This document shows positions 1 to 8,881 of a stretch of 34,922 nt of DNA, piece after piece. The DNA is from Campylobacterales bacterium. Its GTDB lineage: Bacteria; Campylobacterota; Campylobacteria; Campylobacterales; Sulfurimonadaceae. The notes under the pieces are model-generated. The model had not been told where the DNA came from, ran no database searches, and worked only from the letters and a program-made list of their open reading frames with translations. The DNA lies in contig JAPLGM010000001.1 of the NCBI GenBank assembly GCA_026390165.1, positions 1-34,922 on the forward strand. Direction: 5' to 3'. The position numbers and the translations under genes are program-made. How positions within the stretch are numbered: position 1 is the stretch's first letter; every line of letters begins with the position of its first letter.

Positions 1-285
1 AAACGTCGTTACGCAACAGTAGGTGATGTTATCATCGCTTCTGTTAAAAAAGCGACTCCAACCGGTAAAGTAAAAAAAGGTCAAGTAGTAACAGCAGTTG
101 TTGTTCGTACGAAAAAAGAGATTCACCGTGAAAACGGTTCTCTTATCCGTTTCGATGAAAATGCAGCCGTTATTCTTGATAAAAAACGTGAGCCTGTCGG
201 AACACGTATTTTCGGACCTATCGGACGTGAAGTTCGTTACGCAGGTTTCATGAAAATCGTATCCCTTGCTCCAGAGGTTGTATGA
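1..285 (+). CDS. rplN: 50S ribosomal protein L14 (5'-truncated by window edge)
   Basis: The open frame runs from base 1 to the TGA at 283-285 and gives 94 residues. It lacks roughly the first 28 residues of the usual 122. The end of the family is clear: the [16 protein letters not shown] stretch, [23 protein letters not shown] and the C-terminal [11 protein letters not shown]14 binds 23S rRNA at the subunit interface and forms bridges to the small subunit. The stop overlaps the start of the next gene (ATGATGG), so the two are translationally coupled in the spc operon. Confidence 0.97.
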   Translation, partial: KRRYATVGDVIIASVKKATPTGKVKKGQVVTAVVVRTKKEIHRENGSLIRFDENAAVILDKKREPVGTRIFGPIGREVRYAGFMKIVSLAPEVV

Positions 286-1031
286 TGGCAAAATTTAATT
301 TCAAAAAAGGCGACATTGTTGAAGTGATCGCCGGTGATGATAAGGGTACTAAGGCAGAATTGCTTCAAGTTATGCCTAAGAAAAACAAAGTAATCGTTAA
401 GGGTGTTCGTGTTGCGAAAAAAGCGATCAAACCTACCGAGCAAAATCCACAAGGCGGATTCTTGAACAAAGAGATGCCTGTTGATGCATCCAATGTCCGT
501 AAAGTATATTTGGCTCTTAAGCCTGAGCTTCAAGCAGCTCTTGGTATTGCCAATACTATGCAGACTCCGAAACTTGAAAAAGTGATCATCTCTGTTGGTT
601 GTGGCTTTGCTATGAAAGACAACAAATTGATCCAAAGTATCCAAGATACGATCAGCAATATCGCGGGTCAACGTGCATCTGTTGTTGTTGCTCGTAAATC
701 AGTTGCTGGATTTAAAGTACGTGAAGGGATGCCAGTTGGTGTAAAAGTTACACTACGCGGCGCTCAAATGTACGATTTCTTGGATAAACTAATTAGCGTA
801 TCTCTTCCTCGTCAAAAAGATTTCCGTGGTATTCCACGTAATGGTTTCGACGGTCGCGGAAACTACAACTTCGGTTTGACCGAGCAGTTGATTTTCCCCG
901 AAGTTGATTATGATTCAATTATGCAAATCCACGGGATGAATATCACCGTAGTAACAAGCGCTACTGCTGACCGAGATGCTTTCAAGCTTCTTGAGATGGT
1001 GGGTATGCCGTTTGCAAAAGGAAGAGAATAA
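285..1031 (+). CDS. rplX-rplE: fused ribosomal proteins L24-L5 (single ORF)
   Basis: This single 248-residue frame contains two ribosomal proteins that are normally separate. Residues 1-74 are L24: the KOW-type start [18 protein letters not shown], then the C-terminal [14 protein letters not shown]. From residue 75 on it is L5: [67 protein letters not shown] and MPFAKGRE. The expected L24 stop, the L5 start and about 10 N-terminal L5 residues are absent. The junction lies near base 507. No internal start with a ribosome-binding site is visible; the next in-frame ATG at 558 would remove more of L5. I chose ATG 285 because the family begins MAKF; 282 is also in frame. This may be a real fusion caused by a deletion of about 40-50 bp, or an assembly artefact. 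Confidence 0.9.
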   Translation: MAKFNFKKGDIVEVIAGDDKGTKAELLQVMPKKNKVIVKGVRVAKKAIKPTEQNPQGGFLNKEMPVDASNVRKVYLALKPELQAALGIANTMQTPKLEKVIISVGCGFAMKDNKLIQSIQDTISNIAGQRASVVVARKSVAGFKVREGMPVGVKVTLRGAQMYDFLDKLISVSLPRQKDFRGIPRNGFDGRGNYNFGLTEQLIFPEVDYDSIMQIHGMNITVVTSATADRDAFKLLEMVGMPFAKGRE

Positions 1032-1216
1032 TGGCTAAAAAGTCAATGATCGCTAAAGCGGCTCGCACACCAAAATATGCGGTTCGCGCGTACACTCGTT
1101 GTCAGATCTGTGGTCGTCCACACTCTGTTATCAGCGATTTCGGAATTTGTCGCATATGCTTTCGAAAGATGGCAAATGAAGGGTTACTCCCAGGCGTAAG
1201 AAAGTCAAGCTGGTAA
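1031..1216 (+). CDS. rpsZ: 30S ribosomal protein S14, zinc-binding type
   Basis: At 61 residues this is the short S14 form. It carries four zinc-ligand cysteines at 24, 27, 40 and 43 (CxxC-x12-CxxC) and the usual C-terminus [12 protein letters not shown]14 assembles late into the head of the 30S subunit near S3 and S10. Its ATG overlaps the preceding stop by one base (TAATG), which indicates coupling to L5. The zinc form is normal for Campylobacterota. Confidence 0.97.
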   Translation: MAKKSMIAKAARTPKYAVRAYTRCQICGRPHSVISDFGICRICFRKMANEGLLPGVRKSSW

Positions 1217-1257
1217 TCCCAGCTCGATACTGCTTACGATTTAGATAAGGAAAATAA

Positions 1258-1653
1258 ATGATTAATGATTTGATCGCGGATTCGTTGACTCGTATCCGTA
1301 ATGCTGCAATGCGTCGTTTGGATTCAACTACACTAATGCACTCTAAGACTGTAGAAGCTGTGGTTGCTATTTTGGCAGACAAAGGGTACGTTGAAAGTTT
1401 TAATGTTATTGAAAATGGCGTTAAAAAAACTATCAACGTAGTATTAAAGTATGATGTTAATGGTCGTACAGTAATTAATGAAGTAAAACGTATTTCTAAA
1501 TCAGGACGACGTGTTTACAAAGGTGCAGGCGAGCTTAAACGTTTCAAAAACGGTTATGGTACGATCATTGTCAGCAGTTCAAAAGGGGTTCTTCCTAACG
1601 ATAAAGCATTCGAGCTTGGCGTTGGCGGTGAAGTCCTTTGTACAATTTGGTAA
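1258..1653 (+). CDS. rpsH: 30S ribosomal protein S8
   Basis: The 131-residue product has the S8 hallmarks: the start [16 protein letters not shown], the central SKSGRRVY, and the C-terminal [32 protein letters not shown]8 binds the central domain of 16S rRNA (helix 21) and in many bacteria represses its own operon. A good Shine-Dalgarno (AAGGA) lies 7-8 bases before the ATG. It follows rpsZ by 41 bases and precedes rplF by 9. Confidence 0.97.
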   Translation: MINDLIADSLTRIRNAAMRRLDSTTLMHSKTVEAVVAILADKGYVESFNVIENGVKKTINVVLKYDVNGRTVINEVKRISKSGRRVYKGAGELKRFKNGYGTIIVSSSKGVLPNDKAFELGVGGEVLCTIW

Positions 1654-1662
1654 GGGGATAAG

Positions 1663-2199
1663 ATGTCACGTATTGGAAAACTTCCTGTTTCTATCCCAGC
1701 TGATATAACTGCAACTCTTGATAATGGAGTAATCACTTTTGTAAAAGGTGAAACGACTCATACTCTTGATACTCGTGGGAATTGTGGTGTAACACTTGAA
1801 GATAACACTTTGAGCTTTGCTACAAATTCTGACCAACGTGCGGATCGTGCTTTTTGGGGTACATACCGTGCATTGGCACAAAATATCATCGTTGGTTTAA
1901 CAACTGGTTTTGAGAAAAAACTCGAAATCAATGGTGTTGGTTACCGTGCTGCTGTTGAAGGCGCTATTTTGAAATTGCAATTGGGCTTCAGCCATGATAT
2001 TCTTTTTGATATCCCCGCTGGTGTTGCAATCGCAGTTGAGAAAAACGTTATCAGTATCAAAGGTAGTGATAAGCAACAAATCGGACAAATTGCAGCGGTT
2101 ATTCGTTCATTCCGCCCGCCTGAGCCGTATAAAGGTAAGGGTGTTAAATACTCTGATGAGATTATCCGACGTAAAGCCGGTAAGACATCTAAGAAATAA
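1663..2199 (+). CDS. rplF: 50S ribosomal protein L6
   Basis: At 178 residues this is normal length for L6. It begins [13 protein letters not shown] and ends with the conserved [20 protein letters not shown] segment, which contacts 23S rRNA near the sarcin-ricin loop. Two L6 repeats are implied by the length. The ATG follows the ribosome-binding site AAGGGGAT, and the gene lies in the spc operon between rpsH and rplR. Confidence 0.97.
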   Translation: MSRIGKLPVSIPADITATLDNGVITFVKGETTHTLDTRGNCGVTLEDNTLSFATNSDQRADRAFWGTYRALAQNIIVGLTTGFEKKLEINGVGYRAAVEGAILKLQLGFSHDILFDIPAGVAIAVEKNVISIKGSDKQQIGQIAAVIRSFRPPEPYKGKGVKYSDEIIRRKAGKTSKK

Positions 2200-2210
2200 G
2201 GAGCGATGAT

Positions 2211-2567
2211 ATGACAGCTAAAACACTTAAAATTAAAGCGGCAAAACGTTTACAACGTAAACGCCGTATTCGCTCTAAAATTTCGGGATGCGCGACATTG
2301 CCTCGTATCTCAGTATTTCGCTCTAACCGCTTTATCAGCGCACAAGCGATTAACGATGAGCAAGGGACGACTCTTGCAGCCGTACATTCAAAAACTTTGG
2401 GTCTTAAAGCCAATATGGAAGATGCTGCTAAAGCGGGCGCTGTATTTGCACAAACCCTAAAAGATGCTGGGATTAATGAAGTAACGTTTGATCGTAACGG
2501 ATTTTTGTACCACGGTGTCATAAAAGCATTTGCCGAAGCACTTCGCGCGAATGAAATCAAGTTTTAA
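2211..2567 (+). CDS. rplR: 50S ribosomal protein L18
   Basis: This 118-residue protein matches L18, which binds 5S rRNA together with L5. Visible marks are the basic N-terminus KRLQRKRRIRSKISG, then PRISVFRSNRFISAQ, and the C-terminal FDRNGFLYHGVIKAFAEALR. The SD sequence AGGAGCG is 5-6 bases upstream of the ATG. Its partner L5 is the protein altered by the fusion at 285-1031, so 5S RNP assembly is the step most likely to feel that change. Confidence 0.97.
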   Translation: MTAKTLKIKAAKRLQRKRRIRSKISGCATLPRISVFRSNRFISAQAINDEQGTTLAAVHSKTLGLKANMEDAAKAGAVFAQTLKDAGINEVTFDRNGFLYHGVIKAFAEALRANEIKF

Positions 2568-2574
2568 GGGCTGA

Positions 2575-3021
2575 ATGATGAATCCTATTAATAGAGAAGA
2601 ATTTTCAGAAGCGATCGTAAATATCGGTCGTGTAACCAAAGTTGTAAAAGGTGGACGACGTTTTCGTTTTACCGCACTTGTGGTTGTTGGTAACAAAAAA
2701 GGGACTGTCGGTTACGGTGTCGGTAAAGCCAAAGAGGTTCCTGATGCTATCCGTAAAGCAGTCGATGAAGCGTTCAAAAATCTCACAGTTGTGAAGATCA
2801 AAGGGACTACTATCGCTCACGATATCGAAGTAAAATACAACGCAAGTCGTATGTTGCTTAAACCAGCATCTGAAGGTACAGGGGTTATCGCCGGCGGCGC
2901 TGCTCGTCCTGTTCTTGAGCTTGCTGGAATCCAAGACATTCTTACGAAGTCTTTGGGTTCAAATAATCCAAACACCGTGGTTCGTGCAACAGTTGATGCA
3001 CTTTCACGTATCAAAGGATAA
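2575..3021 (+). CDS. rpsE: 30S ribosomal protein S5
   Basis: S5 is recognised by [33 protein letters not shown] and the C-terminal [20 protein letters not shown]. The product is 148 residues from the first ATG, or 147 from the second ATG at 2578; the sequence is ATGATG and both are possible. S5 lies at the mRNA entry channel and contributes to decoding fidelity. The next gene, rplO, starts 3 bases after the stop, so no rpmD (L30) lies between them, as is usual in Campylobacterota. Confidence 0.96.
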   Translation: MMNPINREEFSEAIVNIGRVTKVVKGGRRFRFTALVVVGNKKGTVGYGVGKAKEVPDAIRKAVDEAFKNLTVVKIKGTTIAHDIEVKYNASRMLLKPASEGTGVIAGGAARPVLELAGIQDILTKSLGSNNPNTVVRATVDALSRIKG

Positions 3022-3024
3022 GGT

Positions 3025-3423
3025 ATGGCACTCGAAAATTTAACACCTGCAGCAGGGTCAACACACCCTACAAAACGTCTTGGACGTGGTGCCGGTAGCG
3101 GTACTGGTAAAACTTCAGGGAAAGGGCACAAGGGGCAAAAAGCTCGTGGAGGTTACAATGAAAAACGTAACTTTGAGGGTGGACAACAACCTCTTGCTCG
3201 CCGTTTGCCAAAAATTGGATTTACATCACGTGTTGTAAAACCAACGATCATCAATGTTGAAAAAACAAATGTAATCGCTGAACTTGAAGAGATTACTATG
3301 GAAACAATCCGTAGTGTACACCGTTTGAAAAAATCGGTTACACAAGTTAAACTCGTTGGCGCAACGGCCAAAGATTTAGCATCTAAAATCAAAGACGAAA
3401 ACGTTACAACTACTGGTAAGTAA
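3025..3423 (+). CDS. rplO: 50S ribosomal protein L15
   Basis: This 132-residue L15 has the glycine- and basic-rich N-terminus ([21 protein letters not shown], then [13 protein letters not shown]) and a shortened C-terminal domain typical of Campylobacterota. L15 binds 23S rRNA during 50S assembly. Its stop overlaps the secY start by one base (TAATG), so the two are coupled. Confidence 0.96.
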   Translation: MALENLTPAAGSTHPTKRLGRGAGSGTGKTSGKGHKGQKARGGYNEKRNFEGGQQPLARRLPKIGFTSRVVKPTIINVEKTNVIAELEEITMETIRSVHRLKKSVTQVKLVGATAKDLASKIKDENVTTTGK

Positions 3424-4685
3424 TGAACCAGCAACTTGTAAACAAGATCTTAATAACGATCGGTTTTCTTTTTATCTTCCGTCTACTGGCCTACGTGCCG
3501 GTACCGGGTGTTGACACGGCAGTTATTGCTTCATTTTTTGATCAACATCAAGCAGACGCTTTAGGCCTTTTTAATATGTTTAGCGGTAACGCCGTAGAAC
3601 GCCTCTCCATTATCTCTCTTGGTATTATGCCTTACATCACCGCCTCCATTATTATGGAATTATTAGCAGCCACTTTCCCTAACTTAGCGCAAATGAAAAA
3701 AGAGCGTGACGGTATGGTTAAATATATGCAAATTATCCGTTATGCTACCATCGTTATTACCATTGTTCAGGCAATCGGTGTGAGTGTTGGATTGCAAAGT
3801 ATGACGGGTAAAGATGGTGCAAGTGCAATCTTGGTAGATCATTCAACCTTTATGTTACTTGCTGTCGTTTCTATGTTGGCAGGAACGATGTTGTTGATGT
3901 GGATTGGAGAACAAATTACCCAAAGCGGTATCGGTAATGGTGTTTCTTTAATCATCTTCGCTGGTATTGTTTCGGCGATCCCCAGTGCATTTTCTCAAGC
4001 AATTACAATGGTAAATACAGGTGCAATGAGCTTTATCTCGGTTTTGGGAATTGTTGCCTTAGTCATTGTGACGGTGTTGGTCATTATCTATGTCGAGCTG
4101 GGTGAGCGTCGTATTCCTGTCACCTATGCGAAAAAAACAATGCTTCAAAATCAAAACAAACGGGTTATGAACTATATCCCTGTCAAAGTGAATCTTTCAG
4201 GAGTTATTCCTGTTATCTTTGCATCGGCAATTTTGATGTTTCCGATGACGGTTTTATCAAGCAGTACGAATCCGACGATTCAAGCGATTGCGGATGTACT
4301 GAATCCAAATCACTATTTCTTTAACTTTTTGACCTTCGTATTTGTTGTATTTTTTGCATTCTTTTATGCGTCTATTGTATTTAATGCCAAAGATATTGCG
4401 GATAACTTAAAACGTCAAGGTGGATTTATCCCTGGTGTTCGCCCCGGCGAATCAACCAAAGCGTTTTTGAATGAGACGGCAGGACGTTTGACCATTACGG
4501 GTGCTATTTATCTCGGATTGATCGCGACGTTGCCGTGGGTTATTGTTAAAGCGATGGGAGTCCCTTTCTTCTTCGGAGGGACGGCAGTTCTGATCGTGGT
4601 ACAAGTAGCCCTTGATACGATGCGTCGTGTTGAAGCACAAGTGTACACGAGCAAATACCAAACTCTTAGTGCGGTTGGTCTTTAA
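3423..4685 (+). CDS. secY: protein translocase subunit SecY
   Basis: The 420-residue polytopic membrane protein is the channel subunit of the SecYEG translocon. It has about ten hydrophobic segments, the plug region near residues 45-70, the cytoplasmic loop VELGERRIPVTYAKK, and the C-terminal loop IADNLKRQGGFIPGVRPG that contacts SecA and ribosomes. The length is in the usual range of 420-440. It sits at the end of the ribosomal-protein genes and directly before map, the standard order in this phylum. Confidence 0.98.
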   Translation: MNQQLVNKILITIGFLFIFRLLAYVPVPGVDTAVIASFFDQHQADALGLFNMFSGNAVERLSIISLGIMPYITASIIMELLAATFPNLAQMKKERDGMVKYMQIIRYATIVITIVQAIGVSVGLQSMTGKDGASAILVDHSTFMLLAVVSMLAGTMLLMWIGEQITQSGIGNGVSLIIFAGIVSAIPSAFSQAITMVNTGAMSFISVLGIVALVIVTVLVIIYVELGERRIPVTYAKKTMLQNQNKRVMNYIPVKVNLSGVIPVIFASAILMFPMTVLSSSTNPTIQAIADVLNPNHYFFNFLTFVFVVFFAFFYASIVFNAKDIADNLKRQGGFIPGVRPGESTKAFLNETAGRLTITGAIYLGLIATLPWVIVKAMGVPFFFGGTAVLIVVQVALDTMRRVEAQVYTSKYQTLSAVGL

Positions 4686-4687
4686 AA

Positions 4688-5446
4688 ATGGCCATTGCAC
4701 TACGTAAACATGAAGAGATAGCGAAACTTCGCTCTGCGAATAAAATCGTAGCGGGAACGTTGGAACTATTGAGAGCTCATGCAAAAGTGGGTGTCTCTTT
4801 AAAAGAGTTAGATGCAATGGGGGAGGAGTATATCCGTTCCCACAATGCTAAACCCTCTTTTAAAGGGCTCTACGGTTTCCCCAGTGCGGTATGCACCTCT
4901 CTCAATGACGTCATTATCCACGGTATCCCTACAGACTATATTCTTCAAGAAGGGGACATTGTCGGCTTCGATGTGGGAACGGAAAAGTCGGGTTATTTTG
5001 GAGATGCTGCTATTACGGTTGGTATTGGAGAAATATCGAAGGAAGATGAGGCATTGATCGCGTGTGCGAAAGATACCCTCTATCATGCCATTGAGATTAT
5101 CAATGATCGTATGCGCTTTAAAGAACTCTCTCATGAGATGGAAAAATTCATCCTCTCACGCGGTTTTGTCCCCTTACGCAGTTTCTGTGGACACGGTATC
5201 GGTAAAAAACCGCATGAAGAGCCTGAAATCCCCAACTATCTTGAAGGGGATAATGCCAAGTCTGGACCAAAGATAAAAAACGGAATGGTTTTTTGTTTGG
5301 AACCGATGATTTGTCAAAAAGAGGGTGGATCCAAGATTCTGACCAATGGTTGGGATGTGGTGAGTACAGACGGGCTGCGAGGCTCTCATTACGAGCATAC
5401 GGTTGCGATTATCAACGGTAGAGCTGAAATATTATCAATCGTATAA
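4688..5446 (+). CDS. map: methionine aminopeptidase, type I
   Basis: This 252-residue enzyme removes the initiator methionine from nascent proteins. The metal-binding residues of the pita-bread fold are visible: Asp in VGFDVGTEKSGYFGDAAITVG (two aspartates), His in FCGHGIGKKPHEEPEIPN, Glu in VFCLEPM and Glu in YEHTVAI. The substrate-side His is in IIHGIPTDY. It starts 2 bases after the secY stop and precedes infA, so it is co-transcribed with the translation machinery. Confidence 0.98.
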   Translation: MAIALRKHEEIAKLRSANKIVAGTLELLRAHAKVGVSLKELDAMGEEYIRSHNAKPSFKGLYGFPSAVCTSLNDVIIHGIPTDYILQEGDIVGFDVGTEKSGYFGDAAITVGIGEISKEDEALIACAKDTLYHAIEIINDRMRFKELSHEMEKFILSRGFVPLRSFCGHGIGKKPHEEPEIPNYLEGDNAKSGPKIKNGMVFCLEPMICQKEGGSKILTNGWDVVSTDGLRGSHYEHTVAIINGRAEILSIV

Positions 5447-5455
5447 AGGAATTTT

Positions 5456-5674
5456 ATGGCAAAAGATGATGTCATCGAAGTTGATGGAAAGATTGTTGAA
5501 GCACTACCGAACGCAACGTTTCGTGTGGAGCTTCCAAATGGGCATGTGATTTTATGTCACATCGCTGGTAAAATGCGTATGCACTATATCAAGATTCTAC
5601 CGGGTGATACAGTTAAACTTGAACTTACCCCTTATAGTCTTGATAAAGGGCGTATTACATACCGTTACAAGTAA
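5456..5674 (+). CDS. infA: translation initiation factor IF-1
   Basis: The 72-residue S1-type OB-fold protein is standard IF-1: [20 protein letters not shown], then [17 protein letters not shown] and [21 protein letters not shown]. It binds the A site of the 30S subunit during initiation. The SD AAAGGA is 6 bases upstream. It is the last gene of the operon here; rpmJ and rpsM, which follow infA in many bacteria, are not in the next stretch. Confidence 0.98.
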   Translation: MAKDDVIEVDGKIVEALPNATFRVELPNGHVILCHIAGKMRMHYIKILPGDTVKLELTPYSLDKGRITYRYK

Positions 5675-5687
5675 GTTCACTTTTGTC

Positions 5688-5752
5688 ATCCTGTACTCGA
5701 TACGGGATCCATATTTGAATTGGATTCCGTGTCGTGGCACGGAATGACGACA
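5688..5752. repeat. imperfect palindromic repeat between infA and ppnP
   Basis: About 65 bases form an imperfect inverted repeat. The left arm starts GTCATCCTGTACTCG and ends ACGGGATCC; the right arm starts GGATTCCGTGTC and ends CACGGAATGAC. The arms pair over about 26 positions with a few mismatches and one extra base around an AT-rich centre. It lies between the 3' ends of two convergent genes, so it may act as a bidirectional terminator. Its shape and GTCAT...ATGAC ends resemble dispersed intergenic palindromes known in other Proteobacteria. Confidence 0.7.
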
Positions 5753-5754
5753 AA

Positions 5755-6069
5755 CTACTTCACAAAACTACAGCAATAATCACTTACCGTTTTAACTTTT
5801 AAATGAAATGCACTGTTAGCAGGGACATCGAAACTTTGTGGTCCTACGATAGTGATCCACTCTTCTGACGCTGGGAGTAAAACCTCCATCTCACCCGACA
5901 TAATCTCCATAATCTCTTTATCGCCTGTGTTAAATGTGTATTCACCTGGTAACATAATCCCCAGTGTTTTGAGTGTACCATCTTCGAAATGAAGGGTACG
6001 ACTGGTAACTTTTCCATCGAAATAGATATTGGCTTTTTTATCTGCGGTGACGTTGCTGAATGATGACAT
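5755..6069 (-). CDS. ppnP: pyrimidine/purine nucleoside phosphorylase
   Basis: The 104-residue product is a small single-domain cupin of the PpnP (YaiE, DUF1255) family. Conserved segments are [61 protein letters not shown] and the terminal DYCCSF. Members phosphorolyse several nucleosides to base plus ribose-1-phosphate for salvage. It is about 10 residues longer than the E. coli protein at the N-terminus. It is read convergently to infA and divergently from the ATPase at 6165; a TATAAT-like -10 on this strand lies at 6097-6102. Confidence 0.92.
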   Translation of the reverse strand: MSSFSNVTADKKANIYFDGKVTSRTLHFEDGTLKTLGIMLPGEYTFNTGDKEIMEIMSGEMEVLLPASEEWITIVGPQSFDVPANSAFHLKVKTVSDYCCSFVK

Positions 6070-6096
6070 AGGTATCCTTTAAAAAAATATGGTGTG

Positions 6097-6130
6097 ATTA
6101 TAGCTAATTGTCCGTTTTTTACGTTACAAT
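6097..6130. promoter_or_regulatory. divergent -10 elements for ppnP and ATPase gene
   Basis: The 95-base gap between ppnP and the gene at 6165 holds a minus-strand TATAAT (6097-6102) and a plus-strand TACAAT (6125-6130). The second is preceded by a T-run, as is usual for sigma-70 promoters of Campylobacterota, which often lack a clear -35. Confidence 0.5.
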
Positions 6131-6164
6131 GCCCGTGGTTGAGTCGAAAAATAGAGTGATTTAA

Positions 6165-7229
6165 ATGAACATATTATTAGAAGAGTACTATCGTAACGAC
6201 ATCCATCAAAGTGGTTTTATTGAGCGTAAGGCATCACTGAATGAAGAGAGTGTATGGCTTTGTGGTATTGCCCAGTCGGGAAAAACGGCGCTGATTAAAA
6301 ACTATTTGCTTTCCCATAAAAAATCAACCTATCTTTATCTTGATTGCCGTGATATTCGGCTAGAGATTCGTAAGCTTAATGAAATACTTGAACCGTTTTG
6401 TCGTGAGAATAAGATCAAGATATTGGCTCTTGACAATTATCGTGAGGAGATAAACCTTTTTGATATGGGGCAGATTATCCTCTCCTCTGAGTTTCAAAAC
6501 CCCACTGATTTTGAGATGTTAACCCTTAATCTTCTTGATTTTGAAGAATTTCTCGCCTTTGAGCCAAAATATGATTCCACTGCCTTAAACCACTTCTTTT
6601 TGCTAGGTGGTTTTCCCGCAATGCAAAATGTTGTATTGGAAGATCGTCCCCTCTATCTCCAAAGAACGTTAAGTAATGCTCTCAATGAGATAGAACTTTC
6701 CCTCTTGATCCAAGCTACCAAGATGGTTACTCAGAAAGTTTCTGCTTATACTCTCTATGAGCGACTCAAAGAGGAGCGAAAGATTTCGAAAGACAAACTT
6801 TATGCCTGCTTTCGGTTGATGCTGGATAAACGGTATCTATATGGATGTGAAAAGTTTAACCACCCCAGTGCGATTAAAAAGCTTTATCTGTGCGACATCG
6901 CTATTAAGCATGCTCTAACCCTTCAAAAGCATTTTGGAAAAGTGTTTGAAAATCTAATCTTTTTGGAGCTTATTAAACATGAGATAGAGTGTTATTACGA
7001 TGAGGGGATTGACTTTTATCTACCACAGAGAAATCAGATTATCTTGGCATCAGCGTTTGCGAATGAACATGCCCTCTTTAAAAAGGTAGAAGCGTTAGAA
7101 GGATTTATTATTATGTACCAAGTCAAAGAGATAGTTGTCGTGACGATGAATTTGGAAAGTACCCTCTCTCATCCGATTGCTCGAATAGAGCTGATCCCTT
7201 TTTCCCAATGGGCATTGGGAGAGGAGTAG
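6165..7229 (+). CDS. P-loop ATPase of unknown role (AAA-type, DUF4143-like)
   Basis: The 354-residue protein has a Walker A motif GIAQSGKT at residues 34-41 and, after YLYLDCRDIRLEI, a weak Walker B-like ILALDNY. The later LLGGFPAM and the helical segments that follow resemble ATPases of the AAA_14/DUF4143 group, in which a P-loop domain is joined to a winged-helix and nuclease-like C-terminal part. No substrate can be named. It is separated from ppnP by a divergent promoter region and its stop adjoins the stop of the convergent outer-membrane gene. No strong SD precedes the ATG. Confidence 0.6.
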   Translation: MNILLEEYYRNDIHQSGFIERKASLNEESVWLCGIAQSGKTALIKNYLLSHKKSTYLYLDCRDIRLEIRKLNEILEPFCRENKIKILALDNYREEINLFDMGQIILSSEFQNPTDFEMLTLNLLDFEEFLAFEPKYDSTALNHFFLLGGFPAMQNVVLEDRPLYLQRTLSNALNEIELSLLIQATKMVTQKVSAYTLYERLKEERKISKDKLYACFRLMLDKRYLYGCEKFNHPSAIKKLYLCDIAIKHALTLQKHFGKVFENLIFLELIKHEIECYYDEGIDFYLPQRNQIILASAFANEHALFKKVEALEGFIIMYQVKEIVVVTMNLESTLSHPIARIELIPFSQWALGEE

Positions 7230-7883
7230 TTAGAAGGTATACCCGAGACCGACAAACGGCCCTTTAAAGTTTGCATCTGCTTTTATATCAAAACGATTAT
7301 CCAACTTTAATGCCTCATAGCGGTACCCTGCGTGCACTTGTAGACCTGCAACAATATCCAATGCTGCTTTAATCCGCGCGTCGGTAAATGAATCGCCACT
7401 AAAGCTGATGTATTTTACACTTCCCTCAACATTAAACCCTGTCCCTGGTACCATAACAGCTGCACCGACATATCCCATAGGGATAACGGCATTGAAAGTC
7501 TCTTCTGTGTTTCCCTTTGTTTTTCCACTAATAGTTTTTGCGGTAACTCCGATGTCAAGATCGACGATATTATCGAGAATTTCATAGTACGGGGTAACAT
7601 CCAGCTGGTTCAAAGAAACATTATTATTTGATCCGCTAAACGTTACATCCGACGTGTAATCAAGACGGAGATTAGGGACAAGAGGGATAGGATGCTCTAA
7701 ATAAGCTCCGATTTGATAACCCCTTTCGGTAGTGCCGTTAAAGGCAATGGCTGTATTATTGTATTTAAAATCCCCTGTTGCTGCTGGTGCCAAATAATCG
7801 GCTTCCACTCCAAACCCAAGTATCATTGCTGCTGATGCGTTGGCCGCCATTAGGCTCAACGCTAATAAAGCTGATTTTTTCAT
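7230..7883 (-). CDS. outer-membrane beta-barrel protein (TIGR04219-like)
   Basis: The 217-residue protein starts MKKSALLALSLMAANASA, a standard Sec signal peptide with cleavage after ANASA. The mature part is made of alternating amphipathic strands and ends in aromatic YTF, the usual barrel-insertion signal. The wording of the repeats (GFGVEADYLAPAATGDF, NLRLDYTSDV, FVGLGYTF) fits the small outer-membrane family TIGR04219. I chose the Met at 7883 because AGGAG precedes it and the signal peptide begins there; the frame extends 17 residues further upstream. Function is unknown. It is divergent from rnhB. Confidence 0.75.
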   Translation of the reverse strand: MKKSALLALSLMAANASAAMILGFGVEADYLAPAATGDFKYNNTAIAFNGTTERGYQIGAYLEHPIPLVPNLRLDYTSDVTFSGSNNNVSLNQLDVTPYYEILDNIVDLDIGVTAKTISGKTKGNTEETFNAVIPMGYVGAAVMVPGTGFNVEGSVKYISFSGDSFTDARIKAALDIVAGLQVHAGYRYEALKLDNRFDIKADANFKGPFVGLGYTF

Positions 7884-7949
7884 GAAGACTCCTTTTTTAT
7901 GTATGATACCGAATTTCACGATAAAATACCCCATTATAAAGGAGAGGAT

Positions 7950-8498
7950 ATGCGATTTTGTGGTATTGATGAAGCGGGGCGGGGACCATTAGCGGGAGCA
8001 CTCATGATAGCAGGGGTTATTCTCCATCAACCGATAGAAGGATTAAACGATTCAAAAAAGCTGAGTGAAAAAAAACGGGAGGCTCTTTTTGAGAGTATCA
8101 TCACCCATTCAACCTATCACATTGCCCGTTTTGATTCGGACCAAATAGACACATTGGGACTCTCGGCATGTTTGGCGGCAGGATTACGGGAGATTATGGA
8201 GGTGATCGGTGAGGCGGAGTACCTTTATGATGGTAATTCGACATTTGGTGTGAGTGGACTCACAACGCTTGTCAAAGCCGATGCGACAGTTCCTGAAGTG
8301 AGTGCTGCCTCGATTCTTGCCAAAGTAACTCGGGATCGAGAGATGGTCAAGCTTGCGGTTCTTTATCCCGAATATGGCTTTGAGGGACATAAGGGGTACG
8401 GTACAGCGGCTCATGTCGAAGCGATCCGAAAATATGGCCATTGCCCACTTCATCGCAAAAGTTTTAAACTAAAATCATTGCAAACGTCGTTGTTTTAG
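7950..8498 (+). CDS. rnhB: ribonuclease HII
   Basis: The 182-residue enzyme cleaves the RNA strand of RNA-DNA hybrids and removes ribonucleotides from DNA. The active-site segment GIDEAGRGPLAG near the N-terminus gives the first Asp and Glu. LNDSKKLSEKKRE is the second conserved block, and VKADATVPEVSAASILAKVTRD supplies further acidic residues. GHKGYGTAAHVEAIRKYG completes the family signature. The start at 7950 follows the strong SD AAAGGAGAGGAT; an upstream in-frame ATG at 7899 would overlap the divergent gene's promoter region and is unlikely. Confidence 0.95.
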   Translation: MRFCGIDEAGRGPLAGALMIAGVILHQPIEGLNDSKKLSEKKREALFESIITHSTYHIARFDSDQIDTLGLSACLAAGLREIMEVIGEAEYLYDGNSTFGVSGLTTLVKADATVPEVSAASILAKVTRDREMVKLAVLYPEYGFEGHKGYGTAAHVEAIRKYGHCPLHRKSFKLKSLQTSLF

Positions 8499-8538
8499 AA
8501 TCGCATCGGTATAATCACTTAAAAAAGGGATAGACACT

Positions 8539-8766
8539 ATGGTATCACTCACCCATCTTGAAGCGGCACTGGCTGCTGTTGATGTTGAAGTTAAAGCGTT
8601 GCTGTATAACCAATCACTCTCATTGAGTGAAAAAGATGAAAAGATGTTGCCACTATTGCGTGAGAGCAAAGTTCTCAAACAAGCGCACGAAGATTTGTGC
8701 TATTTACGAGACAATCCGCCAAGTTCGCTGACGGGGTGTAAAGCAGGAAGCTATCGGGAGGAGTAA
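8539..8766 (+). CDS. small conserved-looking protein of unknown function
   Basis: This 75-residue, mostly helical, charged protein has no motif I recognise. It is probably real: an SD AAAGGGAT lies 8-9 bases before the ATG, a TATAAT -10 is at 8510-8515, and it has a start, length and composition like its neighbours. A region LLYNQSLSLSEKDEKMLP and a Cys-containing tail are the only features that stand out. It lies 40 bases after rnhB. Confidence 0.6.
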   Translation: MVSLTHLEAALAAVDVEVKALLYNQSLSLSEKDEKMLPLLRESKVLKQAHEDLCYLRDNPPSSLTGCKAGSYREE

Positions 8767-8881
8767 TCCTCTTTATAGGCGATTAGCCACCGATTTACCG
8801 AAAAGATTTTGAGGTATTTAAATTAAGTAAGTATAGAATAGGTTAAAATAGCATATTATTTTTTATGACAAGAATGAAGAA

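Noticed and set aside
558-1031. A separate rplE starting at the internal ATG 558
   Set aside because: It would lack a further 16 residues of L5 and has no ribosome-binding site, so the single fused frame is the better reading.
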